Both the position numbers and the translations under genes were made by a program. The notes beneath the pieces are model-generated. The model did not search any database, was not told where the DNA came from, and worked only from the letters and a program-made list of their open reading frames with translations. From JAEXNA01 sp037189585 (GTDB lineage Bacteria > Vulcanimicrobiota > Xenobia > Xenobiales > JADMJV01), in assembly GCA_037189585.1 (NCBI GenBank), contig JBBCJA010000010.1:124001-188000 (forward strand): a DNA stretch of 64,000 bases. Direction: 5' to 3'. Shown one piece after another: positions 8,602 to 17,880 of the stretch (its first letter is position 1; each line of letters opens with the position of its first letter).

Positions 8602-9639
8602 ATGCTCCCTTTGAGTTGGAACGACATCCACTTCGCTCAACCCTGGGCCTTCCCCGTGGTGCTGATCGTCCTCATCTCTCCCCTGTTGGCCGGAGGGGTG
8701 AAGTCCTGGCTCCACCGGAAGTCACCGGAAAGCGAATTCGTCTCGCCCGAGATGCGAGAGGTTCTCTACGAAGTCGACACCGGTCGGGCTGCCTTCTCTC
8801 GTACCGTCACCCTCCTTTTCTGGCTGACCGCTCTCTGTCTTTCACTCGCCTTGACCAGACCGCAGTGGGGTGTTTTGGAAGAAACGGTCCAGCGGAGAGG
8901 GCTCGACGTGGTGATCGCCATCGATCTCTCCACCTCCATGCGGGCCGAGGACGTCAAGCCATCGCGCATCGACAACGCCCGCGAAGAGTTAGCCTTCTTG
9001 ATGGAAGAGCTCAAGGGCAACAGGATCGGCCTGGTCGGATTCGCCGGCTCAGCCTTTCTCTTTTGTCCCTTGACCCTCGACACTGATGCGGTTGAGCTGT
9101 TCCTCGATGAAATGACCATCGAGGCCGTTCCGGTCCCCGGCACCTCCTTAGGAGACGCGATTCGCACCGCTCTGAAGACATTTAATTTAGGCGGCGAGGC
9201 GAGCGGAGGCAGCAAGGTTCTCCTTCTCCTGACCGATGGCGAAGACCACGAGAGCCAACCGGTGGAAGCCGCCAAGGAGGCCGCCCAAGCCGGTGTCATC
9301 ATCGACACGGTGGGTCTGGGCACGTTAGGCGGCGGTGAAGTTCCCGACCCCGTCAGCGGAGATGTTTTGCGTAACGAAACAGGCGATGTCGTGGTCTCCA
9401 AACTCGACGGAAAAATTCTCGAGGAGGTCGCTCGGGTCAGTGGGGGGACTTTTATGAGACTCGACGCCTCGAGGGACGGTCTGACCTCGTATCTCAAGAT
9501 GCTTAAGAAACGCCAAACACGGGCCCTGGGGGAAACCGTCGACGTTCGCCGACACGAGAGGTATCCGATCTTCGCGAGTCTGGCGGCGATAGCGTTTCTT
9601 CTTGCCCTCATCTTAGAAGAGTGGGATAAACGACGATGA
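8602..9639 (+). CDS. batB: vWA membrane protein, BatB-like
   Basis: 345 residues from ATG 8602, one base after the batA stop, with GGGAG upstream. It has two N-terminal membrane segments (about 15-30 and 68-85), a vWA domain with DLSTS metal site (108-112), an Asp/Glu-rich loop near LLTDGEDHE, and a last membrane segment near 325-342. A paralogue of the preceding gene. The end overlaps the next ATG (ATGA). Confidence 0.88.
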   Translation: MLPLSWNDIHFAQPWAFPVVLIVLISPLLAGGVKSWLHRKSPESEFVSPEMREVLYEVDTGRAAFSRTVTLLFWLTALCLSLALTRPQWGVLEETVQRRGLDVVIAIDLSTSMRAEDVKPSRIDNAREELAFLMEELKGNRIGLVGFAGSAFLFCPLTLDTDAVELFLDEMTIEAVPVPGTSLGDAIRTALKTFNLGGEASGGSKVLLLLTDGEDHESQPVEAAKEAAQAGVIIDTVGLGTLGGGEVPDPVSGDVLRNETGDVVVSKLDGKILEEVARVSGGTFMRLDASRDGLTSYLKMLKKRQTRALGETVDVRRHERYPIFASLAAIAFLLALILEEWDKRR

Positions 9640-10457
9640 GACGACTGAGCTTGGTCACTCTCCTAACTTTGGGGCTTCTCACCGGTCCCGTCATAGCCAT
9701 AACCCCTTGGGAAGCCCACAACCTGACCGAGTCGGTGGCGGCGGGGACCTGGAGCCAGAGCGAGACGCTTTTTCGCGATCTCCTAGCCAAAAACACCGAC
9801 CCCAAAGACGACTTGACTCTCAAATACGACCTAGGACTGTCACTGCTTCACCAAAAAAAACACGAGGAGGCTCAACAACTGTTCGAGACCGTGGTCAAAG
9901 ACAGCGATGACGTCTCTCTCAAAGCCAAGGCTTCCTACAACCTGGGCAACACGCTGTTCGCTTTAGACAAGCTCGAAGAAGCGAAAAAGGCCTTTGAGGA
10001 CAGCTTGTTGGCCGACAGCGACGATGACGACGCCCGTTACAACATCGAGGTGATTCTGCGCAAACAAAAGCAGAACCAACAGAACAAGGACCAGAAAAAA
10101 GAGCAAAACGAGGACCAGAATAAGGACAAAGACAAAGATAAAGACCAGAACAAGGAACAAGATAAGGACAAAAAGGACCAACCGAAAGACCAGAAGTCTC
10201 AGGATAACAAGAGCGATGACCAGGACAAACAAGGTCAAAATCAAGATTCTCAAGGTCAATCCCAACAAGACCAAGCCAAGCAAGACGAGGCCAAAGCCGA
10301 CCAAGCCAAGATGAGTGAAGCTGAGAAAAAAGCCGCCGAGGAGGCCGCTGAAAAAGACCGGTTGTTGGAATACTTTCGCCAACAAGAACGCAACGGGCGT
10401 CCTGGACGGCGGGCCGTTCCCAGCACAGCCCGCCCGCCCGGAGGTAAGACCTGGTGA
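9636..10457 (+). CDS. batC: TPR protein with K/D/Q-rich tail, BatC-like
   Basis: 273 residues with a signal peptide (LVTLLTLGLLTGPVIA), then TPR-type helices at about 35-135. The pattern KASYNLGNTLFALDKLEEAKKAFEDSL is a clear repeat. Residues about 145-225 are a highly charged low-complexity stretch built from K, D, Q, E and N, followed by an Ala/Glu helix and a Pro/Arg-rich end. BatC proteins typically have this TPR plus charged linker. It is likely a periplasmic scaffold. Confidence 0.82.
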   Translation: MRRLSLVTLLTLGLLTGPVIAITPWEAHNLTESVAAGTWSQSETLFRDLLAKNTDPKDDLTLKYDLGLSLLHQKKHEEAQQLFETVVKDSDDVSLKAKASYNLGNTLFALDKLEEAKKAFEDSLLADSDDDDARYNIEVILRKQKQNQQNKDQKKEQNEDQNKDKDKDKDQNKEQDKDKKDQPKDQKSQDNKSDDQDKQGQNQDSQGQSQQDQAKQDEAKADQAKMSEAEKKAAEEAAEKDRLLEYFRQQERNGRPGRRAVPSTARPPGGKTW

Positions 10458-12145
10458 GACGCCTACTCCTGCTACTGTTCATCACGGCGGCCATCTCACT
10501 GCCGTTGTCGGCCCAGCCTGGTCGTGGCGTTCAAGTCAGCTCTAGTCTCTCCGAAACCTCGATCCCGCTCGACGGTAGCGCCAATCTCACGATTTCGGTC
10601 TCGGGCGCGGCCGACGGAGTGAATGTCCCCATGCCGGAAACTCGCGACGGCGGCCTACGCTTCATGGCGGCCGGGCGCCGCTACCAGATGACCACCGTCA
10701 ACGGAGAGATGTCGAGTTCCACTCAGTACGACTTTGTCGTCATGCCTCTCAAAACCGGTCGCCACCTGATCGAACCGATGGCCGTCACGGTCAACGGGGT
10801 GACTCACACGACACCCAGTCAGCGTCTGGAAGTCACCAACATGGCCGGGTCGTCCGGACACTCCACCACGCCCTCTCAACCTCGGGCGCTACCCGGCATG
10901 AATTCTCCCTGGGGCCAGCCCAACGTCTGGCCCGGCCTGCCCCCTCAACCGAGAGAAGACGATGTCCTTTTGGAGTCGGAGGTCGAGCCGGAGGTGGTTT
11001 ACAAACATCAGCCTGTTTTCTATAAACTCACGCTGCTCTCGGCTGTCCGCCTGATGACGGATCCTCGTTACAACGCCATCGCGCCCACCGGCTTCTTGAG
11101 AGTGCCTTTCGATCAGGAAAACGGAGTGGATGAGCGCGGCGGGCGTCCCTACGACACATCCTCCATCACCACAGCGTTCTTTCCTCTCAACGAAGGCGAT
11201 TACACCCTTCCGGGAACTCAGATCCAGATCACACCATCCGGAATGGCCCTCCCCCGAATGCTCCGCACCCAACCTCACGCCCTCCAGGTTCTGCCGCTTC
11301 CCAGCGAGGGCAAACCCAAAAGCTTCACGGGAGCGGTGGGAACACGATTCGACCTTGACGCACGTCTCAAGCAAGACACCCTCACCCTGGGAAGTTCCGC
11401 CGAACTCGAGTTTCAGGTGGAAGGAGACGGCCACCTCGACCTTGTCCCCTACCCTTATCTCCCCAATTGGGAAAACCTGGAGAAAAAGCTCGGCAAAAGC
11501 CCCAGCACGACCAGAGCCGACCAGCGGAAAATCTCCAGCAGCCGAACCTACCAATACCGGCTGAAACCCAACAAAGAGGGAACCTATGAACTCTCGGGCA
11601 TGGCTTTTGCCTTCTTCAACCCTCAGGAGAAACGGTACGAGACGATTCTCGCCCCGACTTTGACCCTCAGGGTCGAAGCCAATCCTAACGGTGACGGTCA
11701 GGAAAGTAGCCCGAGCGACCCCTCCGAGCCCTCGGAAAGCGATCATCCCGTTAGCGAGCCCGGCCCGACCTCCGGACGGATTCCCAGTCTCCCCATCGGC
11801 TCGCTGTCGACAGGTCTGGCTCTGCTGCTCGCCGGTACCTTGCTGGGTCGCGCCAAGGGTGGATTTTCTCTCCGGCGTCGGCGCGGCTCAAAATCCAAAT
11901 TCGGACCCCATTCTAGCGTGAAAGAGCTCCTGGCAAGCTTAGACAGATTAGCTCCCGGCGAGGACCGACCAACTCGCCTGGCTCAACTGACGGCTCAGGG
12001 CTGGAGCCAGGAGCCGGCCGAGCGCCTGGAAGCTCTGCGCCAAAAGGCCAATCGGGCTCTTTTCGGAGGCTCGGGCACGGAAGACTCCATCTTGCGAGGA
12101 CTCGACGACGAGCTTTCCGGGCTGCTCAAGGAGAAAAAGCGATGA
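10454..12145 (+). CDS. batD: BatD-like oxygen-tolerance protein
   Basis: 563 residues from GTG 10454, overlapping the previous stop (GTGA). Signal peptide LLLLLFITAAISLPLSA, then a large beta-rich extracytoplasmic region to about 410, with Ig-like strands (LDGSANLTISVSG near the start, LTLGSSAELEFQVEGDG near 315-330). A Ser/Pro/Glu linker, a membrane segment at about 440-460 and a basic cytoplasmic tail follow. This layout and the gene order fit BatD. The molecular function is not established. Confidence 0.85.
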   Translation: MRRLLLLLFITAAISLPLSAQPGRGVQVSSSLSETSIPLDGSANLTISVSGAADGVNVPMPETRDGGLRFMAAGRRYQMTTVNGEMSSSTQYDFVVMPLKTGRHLIEPMAVTVNGVTHTTPSQRLEVTNMAGSSGHSTTPSQPRALPGMNSPWGQPNVWPGLPPQPREDDVLLESEVEPEVVYKHQPVFYKLTLLSAVRLMTDPRYNAIAPTGFLRVPFDQENGVDERGGRPYDTSSITTAFFPLNEGDYTLPGTQIQITPSGMALPRMLRTQPHALQVLPLPSEGKPKSFTGAVGTRFDLDARLKQDTLTLGSSAELEFQVEGDGHLDLVPYPYLPNWENLEKKLGKSPSTTRADQRKISSSRTYQYRLKPNKEGTYELSGMAFAFFNPQEKRYETILAPTLTLRVEANPNGDGQESSPSDPSEPSESDHPVSEPGPTSGRIPSLPIGSLSTGLALLLAGTLLGRAKGGFSLRRRRGSKSKFGPHSSVKELLASLDRLAPGEDRPTRLAQLTAQGWSQEPAERLEALRQKANRALFGGSGTEDSILRGLDDELSGLLKEKKR

Positions 12146-12846
12146 GGCATGGTTTCTTACTCCTCTTATTCGCCTTCCTAATGCTGCCGGCGTGGTCCGC
12201 TCCCACGCTAGACGACGCGGCCGAGGCGCTCAAGTCGGGGAACGACCGGAAGGCTCTGGCGATCTGCGGAAAACTCCCTGTATCGTTCGGCAAACTCTAC
12301 AATCAGGGGTTGGCCTGGCGGAACCTTGGCGACCTACCGAAGGCCAGAGCCAGTTTCCAGAAAGCTCTACTTCTGAGTCCCCAAGACCTGGCCACACGAC
12401 GTCGCCTGCGCGAAATCGACGGTCGCCTGGGCGAGAAGGTGCTGTCTCTCGACGTCCGCTCCACTCCCTGGTGGAGCCAGAGCCAGGTGGAAATTCTCTT
12501 GCTGCTGCCTGGTCTCGCCATGCTTGGGCTGGGCCTCAACGCTCGACGACGAGGCGGCGGACTTCCCCTGGCACCGACCGCGCTCGTCTGGCTCGCGGGG
12601 GTGGGTCTGAGCGCACTGATCTTGTGGACCGCTCCGCCGGCCGATCGCGCCGTGGTGATCGACTCCGCAGCCCAACTTCTGCCCGGGCCGTCCCCCGACA
12701 GTCCCGGAGAAACGTTGCCGGGAGGCGTCCTGGTCCAACTCTTGGAGCAACGAAATCACTACTCCAAGGTCAAGCTGGGCGACGGCAAGACGGGCTGGCT
12801 GCGCCAGGCCCAACTGGAAAAACTATCGGTACCCGGCGGCCTGTAG
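12142..12846 (+). CDS. batE: TPR + SH3-like membrane protein, BatE-like
   Basis: 234 residues, last gene of the operon, with an ATGA overlap. Signal peptide (LLLLFAFLMLPAWSA), one or two TPR units at about 20-85 (NQGLAWRNLGDLPKARASFQKALL), two membrane segments at about 110-155, and a C-terminal bacterial-SH3-like domain (about 165-230; LLPGPSPDSPGETLPGG, GKTGWLRQAQLE). This is the common BatE arrangement. The 3' end overlaps the convergent ABC transporter by 24 bases, and there is no separate terminator. Confidence 0.82.
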   Translation: MRHGFLLLLFAFLMLPAWSAPTLDDAAEALKSGNDRKALAICGKLPVSFGKLYNQGLAWRNLGDLPKARASFQKALLLSPQDLATRRRLREIDGRLGEKVLSLDVRSTPWWSQSQVEILLLLPGLAMLGLGLNARRRGGGLPLAPTALVWLAGVGLSALILWTAPPADRAVVIDSAAQLLPGPSPDSPGETLPGGVLVQLLEQRNHYSKVKLGDGKTGWLRQAQLEKLSVPGGL

Positions 12847-14655
12847 CTCGAACAGGCGCGCGTAGCGACCGCCTTTGGCGACCAGCTCCTCATGGGTCCC
12901 CTGCTCGGTGATTCGGCCCTCTTCCAAAACCACGATCTCATCGGCCATGCGCACGGTGGAGAAACGGTGAGAGATCAAGATCGCCATCTGGTTGGCCGTG
13001 GCCTGGCGGAAATGCTCGAAGATCCGGGTCTCCGCCTCGGCGTCGATGGCCGAGGTCGGCTCGTCCAGCACCACGATGTCGGCCTTCGTTCTCATGAAGG
13101 CGCGCGACAGGGCCACCTTCTGCCACTGTCCCCCTGAGAGCTCCCGGCCGTTGAGAAACCAGCGTCCCAGCTGGGTCTGGTAGCCCTCGGGCAAATCCTC
13201 GATGAACTCGTCGGCCAGCCCTTTCCGGGCGGCCGTCTCCCAGCGTTCGGGGTCCTCGAAATGCTCCACGTCCCCGGCCCCGATATTCTCTCCGACCATG
13301 AACTGGAAACGGATGAAGTCCTGAAAGATCACTCCAATCCGAGCCCGCAGCGCCTCGGTGTCCCAATCCTCGAGCGAGGTTCCATCTAAAGTAACCTGTC
13401 CTTCGGTGGGACGATACAGCCTGGTCAAGAGTTTGATCAAGGTCGTCTTACCCGAACCGTTCTCCCCCACTAGAGCGAGCTTCTCTCCCGGACGAAGATG
13501 CAGGTTGATCCCGTCCAAGGCATACTCTTTCGCTCCGGGATAGCAAAAACGGACACTCTCGAAACGCACTCCGTCTCCGGGTTTAGCCCCGACGGTGGCC
13601 GTTCCCGACTCCTCCTCGGCCGGCTCTTGCAAGAACTCATAAAGGTTCGAAAGATACAAGTTGTCCTCGTACATCGCCCCGATGGCCGAAAGGGATGCGG
13701 TCACCGCCGACTGACCCTGCTTAAAGACCATCAGATACATGGTCATATCGCCCAGACTGATGGCACCGCTCATGGTGGCCGATACGACCCAGACATAGGC
13801 TCCGTAGAGCGCGGCGATACTCAGCAGACCGAGAACAAAGCCCCAAAAAGAGCGGCGAAGGGTGAGGTTCTTGTCCTCCTGGTAAAGCTTCTCGAAAATG
13901 GCATTGAAGCGACCCAAAAAGAGCGGGCCGAGGTGAAAAAGCTTCACCTCCTTGACGTTGTCCTCGCGCGACAACAGCATCTCCAGATAGGCTCGCTGCC
14001 GTGTCTCCTGCGACTGCCACTTGAAAAGGCGGAAGGCTTCCCCACTGTAGGCCGCTTCAACCGCGAAAAGAGGTAGCCCCGCCAAGACTAAAAGCAACAC
14101 AGCCCAGGGAGAGAACCCTATCAGAAGTACCGCGAAGGTGACAAGACTTATGGCGTTCTGGGCCAGTCCGAAGGTGCGTTGAACCAACGAAAGAGGGCGA
14201 GAAGAGGCGCGCTGGCGGGCCTGGGTCAGCTGGTCGTAAGTCTTAGAGTCCTCGAAGTGGCGAAGGGAAAGCTGGAGAGCTTTTTCTAAGATCATCTGAT
14301 TGACCCGTTGGGACAAGAGCGCCCGGAGCAGAGAGTCGCAGACCGAAAGTCCTTTCTGAAAAGCCGCCATCAAGGCCACCAGGCCGGCTTCGAGTCCAAC
14401 CACCATCAAAGTGTGCTGTCTATCCGCCAGTTGGCCCGTCTGGGCGGCTTGAAGAACCGAGTCCACCAAAAGCTTCGAAACGTAAGCGATGGCCCCGGGA
14501 AGGGCCCCGGCCGCCAGGGTCAGGGCAATGAACCAGCAGGCTAGGCGCGGACTGGTCTGCCAGACCAGACCCAGAGCCGCACGACCGTAGGTGAAAACTT
14601 TGAGGAACTCCGAAGGGCGAAATTTTGGCTGGGGGCGTGGCGAAGGCGGCGTCAT
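12823..14655 (-). CDS. ABC exporter, fused permease and ATPase
   Basis: About 610 residues. The N-terminal membrane domain has about six segments (first near 40-60, last near 285-325). The nucleotide-binding domain starts near 360, with Walker A GENGSGKTT at about 397-405, signature LSGGQ near 515, Walker B IVVLDEPTS, and the H-loop in ISHRFS. This is a half-transporter expected to work as a homodimer, exporting a lipid, peptide or drug; the substrate cannot be told. ATG 14655 is preferred; GTG 14664 is nine bases upstream. The gene is not linked to an obvious substrate-synthesis gene. Confidence 0.92.
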   Translation of the reverse strand: MTPPSPRPQPKFRPSEFLKVFTYGRAALGLVWQTSPRLACWFIALTLAAGALPGAIAYVSKLLVDSVLQAAQTGQLADRQHTLMVVGLEAGLVALMAAFQKGLSVCDSLLRALLSQRVNQMILEKALQLSLRHFEDSKTYDQLTQARQRASSRPLSLVQRTFGLAQNAISLVTFAVLLIGFSPWAVLLLVLAGLPLFAVEAAYSGEAFRLFKWQSQETRQRAYLEMLLSREDNVKEVKLFHLGPLFLGRFNAIFEKLYQEDKNLTLRRSFWGFVLGLLSIAALYGAYVWVVSATMSGAISLGDMTMYLMVFKQGQSAVTASLSAIGAMYEDNLYLSNLYEFLQEPAEEESGTATVGAKPGDGVRFESVRFCYPGAKEYALDGINLHLRPGEKLALVGENGSGKTTLIKLLTRLYRPTEGQVTLDGTSLEDWDTEALRARIGVIFQDFIRFQFMVGENIGAGDVEHFEDPERWETAARKGLADEFIEDLPEGYQTQLGRWFLNGRELSGGQWQKVALSRAFMRTKADIVVLDEPTSAIDAEAETRIFEHFRQATANQMAILISHRFSTVRMADEIVVLEEGRITEQGTHEELVAKGGRYARLFELQAAGYR

Positions 14656-14717
14656 CGGGACCACTCTTTCGCAATGCGCCAGGATTGCCCTGGAATAGAG
14701 ACTAACGTTGGTTCGAT

Positions 14718-15098
14718 ATGAGCGAGGCCGAATTTGACGCCATCCTACACGAGGCCCTCGCCTCGCTCCCTGAGCACTTTTCCATGCTCCTAACCAACGT
14801 GGTGATCAGTGTCGTTCCATATGCCGACGAGGAATGGCTTGAGGGTGCTCCACGGGAGGAGGTCTTCGGACTCTATCTGGGTACTCCACTTACCGAACGG
14901 GGCATAGACGATCCCTACCGGATTCCCGACCAGATCTTTATTTTTCAGTCGGCCCTCGAAAATGCTTTCCCGGAAATCGATGAACTCAAGGAAGAGATTC
15001 GTGTCACTCTGATTCATGAAATTGGACACTTTTTCGGATTAGACGAAGAAGAGCTCGAAGAGGCTCTTGAAATTCCTCATGCCGAACGGCGTCGCTGA
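14718..15098 (+). CDS. Minimal zincin-type metalloprotease
   Basis: 126 residues with the zinc motif HEIGHFFGLDEEEL near the C-terminus (about residue 100), matching the short PF06262-type zincins of about 120 residues. Zinc would be held by the two His of HExxH and the later Asp/Glu. There is no signal peptide, so it is cytosolic. It is divergent from the ABC exporter, with 62 bases between start codons. The substrate is unknown. Confidence 0.85.
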   Translation: MSEAEFDAILHEALASLPEHFSMLLTNVVISVVPYADEEWLEGAPREEVFGLYLGTPLTERGIDDPYRIPDQIFIFQSALENAFPEIDELKEEIRVTLIHEIGHFFGLDEEELEEALEIPHAERRR

Positions 15099-15273
15099 CC
15101 CTTCCCAACAGGTTCGTCCTCGGGACTCTCCCGAAGGAGACATTTTTCTTAATCCTTTCGGTGCGCTTCCAGCATACCACTTCAGGTTGTCGTGACAAGA
15201 GCGTCGACACAAGCTGAACACGCTCGGAGTCTTGCGATTTCCGGAAAATTTTGACTACAAGAGGCACCTTGGA

Positions 15274-15693
15274 ATGAATTGGAAAATCTTGGCACTGAGC
15301 TCGGCGATCTTCGCCGGCCTGAGCGCCGTTTTCGGGAAAGCTGGCATAAGTCCGGAGGCGAACCCCAATGTCGTCACCTCGCTGAGAACAGTCGTGATCC
15401 TGGGGGTTTCAGTAGCCGTAGTCAGCTTCCGTTCCGAGTGGAGCTCCAGTGGACTCGACGGCAAATCTCTAGGCTTTATCACACTTTCCGGTCTGGCCAC
15501 TGGAGTCTCCTGGCTGTGCTACTTTCAAGCCCTGCAAGATGGGCAGGCGGCCGAAGTCGATCCGATTGACAAGCTCTCCATCGTCGTCAGCGTACTTCTG
15601 GCCTACCTCTTCCTGGGAGAAAAGTTGGCCTGGACGGGGTTGCTCGGGGTGGCCTTCATCCTGTCCGGCACCCTCCTGATACTCAAGAGCTAG
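15274..15693 (+). CDS. Half-size EamA-type transporter
   Basis: 139 residues from ATG 15274, with five likely membrane segments. This is the size of single-EamA proteins of the drug/metabolite transporter superfamily, which act as dimers. The final stretch (LSIVVSVLLAYLFLGEKL...GTLLILKS) is typical of EamA. A longer reading from 15232 adds a polar, non-membrane extension and is less likely. It converges with the MgtC gene and overlaps it by 11 bases. The substrate is unknown. Confidence 0.82.
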   Translation: MNWKILALSSAIFAGLSAVFGKAGISPEANPNVVTSLRTVVILGVSVAVVSFRSEWSSSGLDGKSLGFITLSGLATGVSWLCYFQALQDGQAAEVDPIDKLSIVVSVLLAYLFLGEKLAWTGLLGVAFILSGTLLILKS

Positions 15694-16402
15694 CCGCCAC
15701 GTCCATAACTCTTTCTTGACCGCGAACTCCCTCGACTTCGTTGAGCGACTCCAGCAGTCGCAACTGGTCCGCCGTACGTAGACGGAGCTCTACCTCCCAC
15801 AGCATTTCGCCCTGGGGAGTGGGCTGGCGTTGGATGTCGCCCGGGTAAGAACCGTGTTCCAACAGCAAGATATCGAGTCGAGTTACGGTCAGGCTGTCTC
15901 GGGGAGAAGTAAATCTGAGCGTATTGGAATCGTGGCGAACCAGGTTACGAACTCGGTCGGCCAGAGGATCGAGGAGAACCAGCGCCAGCAAGATTCCGAT
16001 AGTCGTCCCCACGGCGATGCTGTAGAGGCCGACACCCGAGCACAACCCCACGGCGGCGGCCACCCAGATGGTGGCCGCCGTGGTCAAGCCGTGGACAGCG
16101 CCACGGGACTGGATGATACTACCGGCTCCCAAAAAGCCGATCCCCGCTACCACCTCCGAACCGATCCGGGTGGGGTCCGGGGTTGCCTGCGCGGCGGAGG
16201 GGTCCAGTCCTACCAAAGAAGCGGCCTCACCCACCATCAGGTAGAGCGCGGAGCCCACTGATATCAAAATCATGGTGCGCAGTCCGGCCGACTTGTCGCG
16301 AGCCTCTCTCTCCGCCCCCAAGGCCAAACCGCAAAGAAAAGCTACCAGCAACTTGGTCGCCGGGTCCGAGGCTTGAGGCCACCAATCCCAAAGGAAGTCC
16401 AT
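15683..16402 (-). CDS. MgtC/SapB family membrane protein
   Basis: 239 residues. The N-terminal half has four or five membrane segments with the family motifs LGAEREARDKSAGLRT and VVAGIGFLGAGSI. The C-terminal soluble part (about 160-239) resembles the ACT-like tail of longer MgtC proteins. Members affect magnesium-limited growth and ATP synthase activity in some bacteria; here the role is only inferred. Divergent from the DUF892 gene across 248 bases. Confidence 0.9.
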   Translation of the reverse strand: MDFLWDWWPQASDPATKLLVAFLCGLALGAEREARDKSAGLRTMILISVGSALYLMVGEAASLVGLDPSAAQATPDPTRIGSEVVAGIGFLGAGSIIQSRGAVHGLTTAATIWVAAAVGLCSGVGLYSIAVGTTIGILLALVLLDPLADRVRNLVRHDSNTLRFTSPRDSLTVTRLDILLLEHGSYPGDIQRQPTPQGEMLWEVELRLRTADQLRLLESLNEVEGVRGQERVMDVAASS

Positions 16403-16650
16403 GTCCCCATCTTGAGCGACCCCCTCTCACGATACCGCGTTCCTCGGCATAACGAGACTGTATCCCGAGGGAGAAGATCGCCGGCGACGATGCGGGACTC
16501 TGATCTCGAATCGATCTTTGGAGGATGTATCCCTGAGGAGAACTCCCTTCAGGCGGGGCCGGCGTATCCAGATAGGGCGTGGAGACACCTTCTCCGCCTT
16601 TTAAACTAGCGATCAACTAGCAACCAGAACCCACATTCAAGGAGACATCC
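16403..16650. promoter_or_regulatory. Divergent intergenic region, mgtC-like / DUF892
   Basis: 248 bases without a credible gene. It contains CCCGAGGGAGAAGA at about 16464-16477, a variant of the AGGGAGATA motif seen upstream of other stress genes in this window. CAAGGAG precedes the ATG at 16651. No clear -10/-35 pair was identified. Confidence 0.35.
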
Positions 16651-17145
16651 ATGCCTATCAAATCTTTCCAAGACCTCTACGTTCACGAGCTCAAGGACCT
16701 TTACAGCGCGGAGAAACAGATCACCGAAGCCTTGCCCAAAATGGCCAAGGCTAGCGAGAGTCCTGAACTGCGACAAGCCTTTGAAGCCCATTTGAAAGAA
16801 ACCGAGGCTCAACTCGAGCGACTGGGCCGGATCTTTTCAGAACTGGGTGTGAATCCGGGCTCAAAGAAGTGCAAAGCCATGGAAGGCCTGGTCGAGGAAG
16901 GCAATGAGGTGATCAAGACTATACCTCAGGGAGAGATCCGCGACGCCGCCCTTATCGCGGCGGCGCAAAGGGTGGAGCATTACGAGATGGCGGGATACGG
17001 TACTGTGCGGACTTACGCTCAACTCCTGGGCTTGACGGAGCAACGTGACCTGTTGCAACAAACCTTAGACGAGGAAGGAGCTACCGATGGGAAGCTCAAC
17101 GCCTTGTCCGAGCGGATCAACAAGGTCGCGATCTCTCAGAGTTAA
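16651..17145 (+). CDS. DUF892 (YciE-type) ferritin-like protein
   Basis: 164 residues, the full family length. All-helical, with the DUF892 signature YVHELKDLYSAEKQITEALP at 10-29 and QRVEHYEMAGYGT at about 104-116, supplying Glu/His residues for a di-metal site. A near-identical ungapped paralogue lies at 29024-29518. Members are stress-induced in several bacteria and often sit near catalases. The CAAGGAG site supports the start. It heads a plus-strand run with an isochorismatase-like hydrolase. Confidence 0.92.
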   Translation: MPIKSFQDLYVHELKDLYSAEKQITEALPKMAKASESPELRQAFEAHLKETEAQLERLGRIFSELGVNPGSKKCKAMEGLVEEGNEVIKTIPQGEIRDAALIAAAQRVEHYEMAGYGTVRTYAQLLGLTEQRDLLQQTLDEEGATDGKLNALSERINKVAISQS

Positions 17146-17166
17146 TTTCGCAGTCCAGGAGTTTCC

Positions 17167-17793
17167 GTGAGCCAACAAGATAGCTCCGAGAATCCGGGGC
17201 CAGGGGGATGCGCGCCCGATAGCTGCCGCGCCGCTCTTCTCTTGATCGACGTGGTCAACCCATTTGATTTTCCCAACGCTCGCGCGTTGCTCGAGGCGGC
17301 TTTGCTTATGGCTCCGAATCTTGTCGCCCTAAAAAAACGTTGCCGCGAGGCCGGAATTCCAACAATTTACGTCAACGACCACTTTGGGCGTTGGAGGTCC
17401 GATTTCTCGGCTATCGTCGAACAGTGCGAAAGAGATGATGCTCGGGGAAAGGATTTTGTTCGTCCCCTTATACCTTCGGAAAACGATTACTTCGTCTTCA
17501 AACCGATGCATTCCGGATTTTACCAGACCACCCTGGAACTTCTTCTTTCCCATCTGGGAGCCAGAAACCTCATCCTTACCGGACTGGCCTCCAATATCTG
17601 TGTCCTCGCGACGGCCCAGGACGCCCACATGCGAGATTATCGATTGTGGTTGCCGCCGGACGCCATGGCCGCCGGCAGTCTGGAGGAACAAGATTACGCC
17701 CAGCTCCACTTCCAGCGAGTTCTGCGAGCCGACCGGAGCTCTAGCAAAGACCTACTTCTTGAGGAACTCAAAGAAAGCGGGAGAGAGCGATGA
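17167..17793 (+). CDS. Isochorismatase-family cysteine hydrolase
   Basis: 208 residues. The catalytic triad is visible: Asp in ALLLIDVVN (about 28), Lys in FKPMHSGFY (about 117), and Cys in LASNICVLAT (about 145). Family members hydrolyse amides, ureas or vinyl ethers (nicotinamidase, isochorismatase). The sequence does not pick out one substrate. GTG 17167 has CCAGGAG upstream and lies 21 bases after the DUF892 gene, so co-transcription is likely. Confidence 0.88.
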   Translation: MSQQDSSENPGPGGCAPDSCRAALLLIDVVNPFDFPNARALLEAALLMAPNLVALKKRCREAGIPTIYVNDHFGRWRSDFSAIVEQCERDDARGKDFVRPLIPSENDYFVFKPMHSGFYQTTLELLLSHLGARNLILTGLASNICVLATAQDAHMRDYRLWLPPDAMAAGSLEEQDYAQLHFQRVLRADRSSSKDLLLEELKESGRER

Positions 17794-17880
17794 CGGGAGA
17801 ACTTCCTGGGGCCCCTGGTATGGTACCCGGAAAGCCTAGAGAGGGGCGTCTGCCGTCCTCACCCTGATTAGTTTCATATC

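Noticed and set aside
9963..10385. Minus-strand Leu/Val-rich ORF resembling a membrane protein
   Set aside because: It is the antisense reading of the Lys/Asp/Gln tract in BatC, which automatically gives hydrophobic codons.
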